This document shows, piece by piece, positions 58,879-64,000 of a stretch of DNA of 64,000 bases. A program made the position numbers and the translations under genes. This stretch comes from Syntrophaceae bacterium (GTDB taxonomy: Bacteria; Desulfobacterota; Syntrophia; Syntrophales; Smithellaceae), in NCBI GenBank assembly GCA_018436925.1, contig JAHDKI010000009.1, positions 62,001 through 126,000 on the forward strand. Reading direction: 5' to 3'. Each line of letters begins with the position of its first letter. Positions within the stretch are counted from its first letter, which is position 1. The notes below the pieces were generated by a model that made no database searches, had not been told where the DNA came from, and saw nothing but the letters and a program-made list of their open reading frames with translations.

Positions 58879-59686
58879 AAATATTTTTATCGGCGAAATC
58901 TGCGCCAACGACGAAGTGCAAAAAGACCACTTTTTAATGAAGATGTATTTGCCTCGAACCTTCGGCGCGGTCTTGCCGGGGCAATTCGTCATGGTCAGAA
59001 TCGCCGGCTTGACCGATCCGTTTTTATCAAGGCCGCTTAGCATCTACTCTTTTTCCCTTGAACAAAATGCCTGTGTTTTGGAGTTGCTTTACCGCGTCGT
59101 GGGAAAGGGAACACAAATTCTGGCGGGACTCATCGAAGGATCGCAGCTGGAGGTGTTGGGGCCTTTGGGCACAGGTTATGCGATGCCGGATACTGAAAAA
59201 AACATCGTTTTCATTGCCGGCGGCATCGGCGTCGCTCCGCTGTCCCTTCTGGCTGAACATTTGTGCGTAAACTCCCCGTCCTGTGGCCCCAATATGATCT
59301 TTTATCTTGGGGCGCAGTCGAGCCGGCAGATTCTCGGACTCGATAAGCTTCAGAGTCTATGTTACGCGGTGCACGTATGCACGGATGACGGCTCTTTCGG
59401 AAAACAGGGGTTGGTGACCGATCTGATTCGCAAGGATATAAAAAAATATCCGCCCGGAGACACTATAATTTACGCTTGCGGACCTAAAGCCATGCTCAAA
59501 ACTCTCAATACGATTCTGGGCGGCAAATACCGCTGCGACGTTTCACTGGAAGAACGGATGGCCTGCGGCGTGGGCGCGTGTATGGGATGTGCGGTCGCCG
59601 TAAAAGAGGGATCAGGCGGCGCGGCTTACGCGCGCGTGTGTTGCGACGGGCCGGTATTCGGGCTGAATCAAATCATCTGGGACTAA
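58871..59686 (+). CDS. pyrK: Dihydroorotate dehydrogenase electron-transfer subunit
   Basis: 271 residues. FAD-binding part with PFLSRPLSIYSF, NAD-binding FIAGGIGVAPLSLLAEHL, and a [2Fe-2S] site with Cys in MACGVGACMGCAVAV and VCCDGPVF. It passes electrons from PyrD to NAD. It overlaps rimI by 8 bp and is followed by pyrD. Confidence 0.96.
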   Translation: MHKNIFIGEICANDEVQKDHFLMKMYLPRTFGAVLPGQFVMVRIAGLTDPFLSRPLSIYSFSLEQNACVLELLYRVVGKGTQILAGLIEGSQLEVLGPLGTGYAMPDTEKNIVFIAGGIGVAPLSLLAEHLCVNSPSCGPNMIFYLGAQSSRQILGLDKLQSLCYAVHVCTDDGSFGKQGLVTDLIRKDIKKYPPGDTIIYACGPKAMLKTLNTILGGKYRCDVSLEERMACGVGACMGCAVAVKEGSGGAAYARVCCDGPVFGLNQIIWD

Positions 59687-59689
59687 ACT

Positions 59690-60625
59690 GTGGAAAAAAG
59701 AAAAATCAAAAGCGTTAATCCGCTAAGGGTCGGCCTGGCCGGTCTTCGGCTGAAAAATCCCGTCATCGCGGCTTCCGGCACCTTCGGATACGGACAGGAG
59801 TACGCCCAATACATGGATCTCAACCGACTGGGGGGGATCGCCGTAAAGGGCTTGTCGCTCAAGCCCAGATCGGGCAATCCGCCGCCGAGAATCATGGAAA
59901 CCACCGGCGGTATGCTCAATGCAGTGGGGTTGCAAAATATTGGTGTTGAAGCTTTCATTAACGAGAAACTGCCCTTTTTGAGGCAATATGATGTCGCGGT
60001 GATCGCTAATATTTACGGTGAGTCAGTCGGGGAGTACTCGAAGGTTGCCGCGAAACTCAGCGCCGCTTCAGGTGTCCACGCGTTGGAAGTCAATGTGTCT
60101 TGCCCCAACGTGAGAAAAGGGGGGTTGAGCTTCGGGGCGGACCCCAAAGCCGCCGCGGAAGTCACCCGCCGCGTCAAAGGGGAAACGGATCTGCCCGTCA
60201 TCGTCAAGCTCACGCCCAACGTTACGGATATCGTGCAGATTGCTCAGGCGGTGGAAAAAGCCGGCGCGGATGCGGTGTCGCTGATCAACACGCTGACCGG
60301 CCTGGCTGTTGACATCAAAACGAGAACGCCCCGGCTCAAAAACATTACGGGCGGCCTTTCCGGTCCAGCCATCAAGCCGGTGGCTCTGCGCATGGTCTGG
60401 CAGGTCGCAAAAAGCGTCGGCATTCCCGTTATCGGCATGGGGGGGATTCTGACCGTGGAAGACGCACTGGAATTTCTAATCGTCGGGGCCTGTGCCGTGC
60501 AGATCGGAACGGCCAACTTCATCAATCCGCACGCAATGATCGATATTATCGACGGCCTTGAGGCCTATCTGGAAGACAATAAACTCAAACACATCGACGA
60601 TCTGGTTGGAACCTTTAAAACCTGA
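59690..60625 (+). CDS. pyrD: Dihydroorotate dehydrogenase, class 1B catalytic subunit
   Basis: 311 residues from GTG 59690. Flavin-binding pattern: NPVIAASGTFGYGQEYAQYM, the active Cys in VNVSCPNVRKGG, KLTPNVTDIVQIA and GMGGILTVEDALEFLIVGAC. With PyrK it makes orotate in pyrimidine synthesis. Confidence 0.97.
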   Translation: MEKRKIKSVNPLRVGLAGLRLKNPVIAASGTFGYGQEYAQYMDLNRLGGIAVKGLSLKPRSGNPPPRIMETTGGMLNAVGLQNIGVEAFINEKLPFLRQYDVAVIANIYGESVGEYSKVAAKLSAASGVHALEVNVSCPNVRKGGLSFGADPKAAAEVTRRVKGETDLPVIVKLTPNVTDIVQIAQAVEKAGADAVSLINTLTGLAVDIKTRTPRLKNITGGLSGPAIKPVALRMVWQVAKSVGIPVIGMGGILTVEDALEFLIVGACAVQIGTANFINPHAMIDIIDGLEAYLEDNKLKHIDDLVGTFKT

Positions 60626-60633
60626 GGCGGAAG

Positions 60634-61320
60634 ATGAAGCACGCTTTGGAAGAAATCATTGAAGGCGTTTATCTTATCGGCGGTCCGAATCTGACAGCAC
60701 CTGAAGACGCGGCGGTTTACCTGATCGATTTCGGCTCCGAGCTCCTCATGATCGACTCGGGAGCCGGAAACAGCGCCTCGCAGATTGCGCGCAACATTGA
60801 GCTTTTGGGGTTTAACCCCTCCGCCTTATCCAACCTGATCTTGACGCATTGCCATATCGACCACATCGGCGCTGCGCCGTATTTCAGGAAACGATATGGA
60901 ACGAAAATCCTGATTCACGAAGCCGACGCGCGGGCGATCGCAACGGGGGATTCCCGAAAGACGGCAGCCGACTGGTACGGCACGACCTTTCCGCCGACGA
61001 GCGCGGACGATACCTTTACTAAAGAAGAAGAGAGTCTGTCTTTCGGAAGCGAAACCCTGCGCGTTCTTCACACGCCGGGGCACACGCCCGGATCGGTCTC
61101 TGTCTATTTTGATCGAAAGGGGAAAAGAGTTCTCTTCGGTCAGGATATTCACGGACCGTTCAACAAGGCTTTTGACTCCAATCTCGAGGACTGGAAGAAA
61201 TCCATGAAAAAGCTTCTGGAGCTCAACGCCGATATTCTGTGTGAAGGCCACTTCGGCATTTATCAGCCCGCAGCCAGCGTGCGGCGTTATATTGAGCGCT
61301 TCCTGGAAGAGTATGATTAA
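60634..61320 (+). CDS. MBL-fold metallo-hydrolase
   Basis: 228 residues. THCHIDHIGA (His72, His74, Asp76, His77) is the HxHxDH motif; further ligands are in LHTPGHTPGSVSVYF and FGQDIHGPF and CEGHFGIY. It resembles glyoxalase II-like hydrolases; substrate unknown. Follows pyrD after 8 bp. Confidence 0.92.
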   Translation: MKHALEEIIEGVYLIGGPNLTAPEDAAVYLIDFGSELLMIDSGAGNSASQIARNIELLGFNPSALSNLILTHCHIDHIGAAPYFRKRYGTKILIHEADARAIATGDSRKTAADWYGTTFPPTSADDTFTKEEESLSFGSETLRVLHTPGHTPGSVSVYFDRKGKRVLFGQDIHGPFNKAFDSNLEDWKKSMKKLLELNADILCEGHFGIYQPAASVRRYIERFLEEYD

Positions 61321-61409
61321 AAAGGCCTCATTGTCCGGCTATATTGATCTTGACTTTGTCGGCCGGTTTCCATTAGAAAGCCGCAATAAAATATAAACAG
61401 GAGAAACAT

Positions 61410-62702
61410 GTGATTCCAAGATATTCAAGACAAAAGATGACGGCCGTCTGGAGCCAGGAAAACAAGTACCGGAAATGGCTGGATGTGGAAGTGGCCGCCT
61501 GCGAGGCAATGGTGAAACTGGGCAAGGTGCCTTCGGAAGCGGTGGAAAACATCAAGGCCAAAGCAGTGATCAATGTCGACCGCATCGACGAAATCGAAAA
61601 GGTCACCAAGCACGATGTCATTGCCTTCGTTTCTTCTCTGACCGAGGTCATCGGTGAAGACGGCCGGTTCATTCACATGGGGCTGACCTCTTCGGACGTT
61701 CTGGATACCGCGCTGGCCGTCCAACTCAAAGAAGCGGCCGAGATTCTGCTTGACGATCTCGATGAGCTTCTGGCGGTTTTGAAGCGGCGGGCCTTCGAGC
61801 ATAAAAACACCGTCATGATCGGCCGTTCGCACGGCATTCACGCAGAGCCCATCACATTCGGCCTGAAAATGGCGCTATGGTATCAGGAAATGCAGCGTAA
61901 TCGGGAGCGCCTGCTTCGGGCTAAAGAAACCGTCAGCTACGGTAAAATCGCAGGCGCGGTGGGCACCTTTGCCTTCATCGAACCGTTTGTCGAAGACTAC
62001 GTCTGCAAGAAACTGGGGCTTTCGCCCGCGCCCGTCTCTTCGCAGATCGTCCAGCGCGACCGTCACGCTGAGTATTTCACCACCTTGGCGATCATTGCCT
62101 CGTCGCTGGATAAATTCGCTCAGGAAGTCCGTTTGCTCCAACGAACGGAAGTCCGCGAGGCGGAAGAATATTTCTCGCCGGGACAGAAAGGCTCGTCGGC
62201 CATGCCGCACAAGCGCAATCCCGTGCTTTCGGAAAACATCTCCGGTTTGTCCCGCCTGATTCGCTCATACGCGCTGGCCGCTCTGGAAGACGTGGCGCTT
62301 TGGCATGAGCGGGACATCAGCCATTCGTCCGTGGAACGCATCATCGGGCCGGATGCGACCGTCACGCTCGATTTCATGCTGGGGCGCTTTACCGGCCTGA
62401 TGGACAAGCTGGTCGTCTATCCTGAGCGGATGCTGGCCAATCTGAATATGACGCACGGCGTAATCTTCTCTCAGATGGTTTTGCTGGCGCTGATTGAAAA
62501 AGGCACAACGCGAGAAGACGCTTACGCCATCGTCCAGAAAAACGCGATGCAAGCCTGGCATGAAGGGATAGAATTCCGAAAGCTTCTGGAGCAGGATGAA
62601 ACCGTGCAGAAATACCTGAAGGCTAAAGACCTCGAAGGGATTTTCAACGTGAATAATTTCCTGACTAATCTGGATTTCATTTTCAAACGGGTGTTTGGAT
62701 GA
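61410..62702 (+). CDS. purB: Adenylosuccinate lyase
   Basis: 430 residues from GTG 61410 with AGGAG 8 bases before. Fumarase/aspartase superfamily signature GSSAMPHKRNPVLSE, with HMGLTSSDVLDTALAVQL and GRSHGIHAEPITFGLK. It acts in two steps of purine synthesis. Confidence 0.97.
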   Translation: MIPRYSRQKMTAVWSQENKYRKWLDVEVAACEAMVKLGKVPSEAVENIKAKAVINVDRIDEIEKVTKHDVIAFVSSLTEVIGEDGRFIHMGLTSSDVLDTALAVQLKEAAEILLDDLDELLAVLKRRAFEHKNTVMIGRSHGIHAEPITFGLKMALWYQEMQRNRERLLRAKETVSYGKIAGAVGTFAFIEPFVEDYVCKKLGLSPAPVSSQIVQRDRHAEYFTTLAIIASSLDKFAQEVRLLQRTEVREAEEYFSPGQKGSSAMPHKRNPVLSENISGLSRLIRSYALAALEDVALWHERDISHSSVERIIGPDATVTLDFMLGRFTGLMDKLVVYPERMLANLNMTHGVIFSQMVLLALIEKGTTREDAYAIVQKNAMQAWHEGIEFRKLLEQDETVQKYLKAKDLEGIFNVNNFLTNLDFIFKRVFG

Positions 62703-62765
62703 CCCCCCCCCTGAGAGGAAACGGTCGAAGTGACTTTCAGGCAATAGAATGAGTTGCCGACGATC

Positions 62766-64000
62766 TTATTTCTTTAATAAAACCGTGTCCTTTAAAAAGG
62801 CGTCGCTCGGCTCCGGATAGTCCATGGTGTAATGCAGACCGCGGCTTTCTTTTCGAGAACGGGCGCTTTGCACGATCAGCTTCGCCACGGTGGTGATATT
62901 GCGCAGTTCAATCAAATCCTTGGTGACTTTATAATTCCAGTAATATTCATGGATTTCCTGTTGGATCATCTCGATCCGGCGCAAGGCTCGCTCCAGGCGC
63001 TTGTCCGAGCGGACAATGCCGACATAGTTCCACATGCACCGGCGGATTTCGTCCCAGTTATTGGTGACGACGATGGTGTCGTTGCTTTCCGAGCTGTCGA
63101 CCGGATCCCAGGGACGAATCGGCGTCGCGCTGATTTCGGTCTGACGGAAGGATTTGGCGATTTTTGTGAAAACCCGGTGTGAGTAAACAAGCGCCTCCAG
63201 AAGAGAATTGCTGGCCAGGCGGTTGGCGCCGTGCAAACCCGTGCAGGAGACTTCGCCGCAGGCAAACAGGTTGTCGATGGACGTTTTCCCGTCATGATCC
63301 ACGGCGACGCCGCCGCAAATGTAGTGAGCCGCAGGCGCAATAGGAATCGGCTGAACGGCCATGTCAATGCCGAATTCCAGACATTTATCGTAAATGTTGG
63401 GAAAGCGATCCATCAGAAATTCGCGGCTGTGGTGCGTAATGTCCAGAAGCACGTATTCATCGCCGGATTGCTTGATCTCGTTGTCGATGGCTTTGGCTAC
63501 GACGTCCCGGGGCGCGAGGCTTTTCATGGCATGATACTTCTCCATAAAGGTCGAACCGTTTTTCAGCCGAAGAATGCCGCCTTCGCCGCGGACGGCTTCA
63601 CTGATGAGGAACGCCTTGGCCTCCGGATGGTACAGGCAGGTGGGGTGAAACTGGATAAATTCCATGTTCGAGACTTTTGCGCCCGCGCGATAGGCCATGG
63701 CGATGCCGTCGCCGGTAGCGATGTCCGGATTGGTCGTAATCAGATAAACTTTGCCCGCGCCGCCCGTTGACAAAATTGTGTATTTGGCGCGAAAGGTATG
63801 GATGTCGTCGTGGTTGATGTCCAGCACGTAAGCGCCCAGGCAGTTGATAATCCGTCCCTGCGAATCCTTCTGGATGATCAGATCGATGCCGATGTGGTTT
63901 TCATAAATCGAGATGTTGGGCAGAGCCGCAACCTTTTCATGCAAGGCCCGTTCGATTTCTCGGCCGGTCAGGTCTTTGGCGTGCAAAACGCGGCGTTTGT
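62766..64000 (-). CDS. nadB: L-aspartate oxidase NadB (5' end outside window)
   Basis: About 411 residues are visible; the frame is open at the window edge (upstream residues KRRVLHAKDLTGREIE are consistent), so the FAD-binding N-terminus is missing. Visible parts: GGAGKVYLITTNPDIATGDG, FIQFHPTCLYHPEAKAFLIS, EAVRGEGGILR, GGVAVDHDGKTSIDNLFACG and EVSCTGLHGANRLASNSLLE. The C-terminal helical region follows. It oxidises L-aspartate to iminoaspartate in NAD synthesis. Confidence 0.95.
   Translation of the reverse strand, partial: KRRVLHAKDLTGREIERALHEKVAALPNISIYENHIGIDLIIQKDSQGRIINCLGAYVLDINHDDIHTFRAKYTILSTGGAGKVYLITTNPDIATGDGIAMAYRAGAKVSNMEFIQFHPTCLYHPEAKAFLISEAVRGEGGILRLKNGSTFMEKYHAMKSLAPRDVVAKAIDNEIKQSGDEYVLLDITHHSREFLMDRFPNIYDKCLEFGIDMAVQPIPIAPAAHYICGGVAVDHDGKTSIDNLFACGEVSCTGLHGANRLASNSLLEALVYSHRVFTKIAKSFRQTEISATPIRPWDPVDSSESNDTIVVTNNWDEIRRCMWNYVGIVRSDKRLERALRRIEMIQQEIHEYYWNYKVTKDLIELRNITTVAKLIVQSARSRKESRGLHYTMDYPEPSDAFLKDTVLLKK

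Noticed and set aside
61349..61379. TTGACT ... TAGAAA as a purB promoter
   Set aside because: Spacing of 18 with two weak hexamers; not enough to report as a feature.

Overview
The window is a chromosomal segment of about 64 kb. It is gene-dense and of moderate GC content, with no tRNA, rRNA, CRISPR array, insertion sequence or prophage that I could see. The gene content fits a deltaproteobacterium (Desulfobacterota), and I would guess a Syntrophus/Smithella-like member of the Syntrophia. The reasons are the order flhA-flhF-flhG-fliA followed by a sigma54-driven flgFGAHIJ block, a very large 2-hydroxyacyl-CoA dehydratase-activase-type ATPase, EF-G paralogues that include one with the SPD/mitochondrial-type P-loop, and a partial mannose-type PTS. 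The taxonomic call is inference from gene content only.

Layout. (1) 1-19149 is a flagellar locus on the + strand. It starts with export and regulation genes: the 3' end of flhA, then flhF, flhG, fliA, a FliL-like protein, a degenerate histidine kinase, two small conserved proteins, a FliK-like protein and FhlB. A textbook sigma54 promoter at 7302 precedes the rod/ring genes flgF, flgG, flgA, flgH, flgI and flgJ. A sigma28 promoter at 11874 precedes flgM, flgN, flgK, flgL and csrA. A second sigma28 promoter at 16490 precedes a small FlgM-associated-type protein. An HD-GYP response regulator and a lytic transglycosylase close the locus. (2) 19226-28474 holds a small secreted protein, the 1399-residue activase-like protein, a Na/Pi cotransporter, a BASS-type transporter, a short-chain dehydrogenase and a hypothetical. 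(3) 28714-30075 is metK behind a SAM-II-like riboswitch and an intrinsic terminator. (4) 30098-38307 is housekeeping: acyP, ligA, a rhomboid/TPR protein, a zinc-ribbon membrane/TPR protein, a phosphodiesterase, HIT, LapA-like, Mut7-C and MogA/MoaB proteins. (5) 38318-47592 carries two EF-G paralogues flanking a transglutaminase-ABC exporter operon, and then a RecA-like ATPase.

(6) 47593-48266 is a 674-bp non-coding gap. It contains an AT-rich tract, a perfect inverted repeat and a cluster of DnaA-box-like 9-mers at exact 12-bp spacing, which makes it a candidate replication origin or DnaA-binding locus. (7) 48267-52198 has a hydrolase, a sulfotransferase and a YyaL/DUF255 protein. (8) 52209-54382 is an ectABC ectoine operon on the - strand. 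(9) 54607-56228 has a methyltransferase and a VKOR-like membrane protein. (10) 56630-62702 runs through mannose-type PTS IIA-IIB-IIC, rimI, pyrK-pyrD, an MBL hydrolase and purB. (11) 62766-64000 is the 3' part of nadB on the - strand, cut by the window end.

The most interesting observations are the DnaA-box cluster far from any dnaA gene in view, the SAM-II-like riboswitch in front of a divergent metK, a shared inserted beta-rich module in both hook-filament junction proteins FlgK and FlgL, the degenerate histidine kinase in the flagellar regulatory operon, and a leader terminator between the fusA promoter and its start codon.
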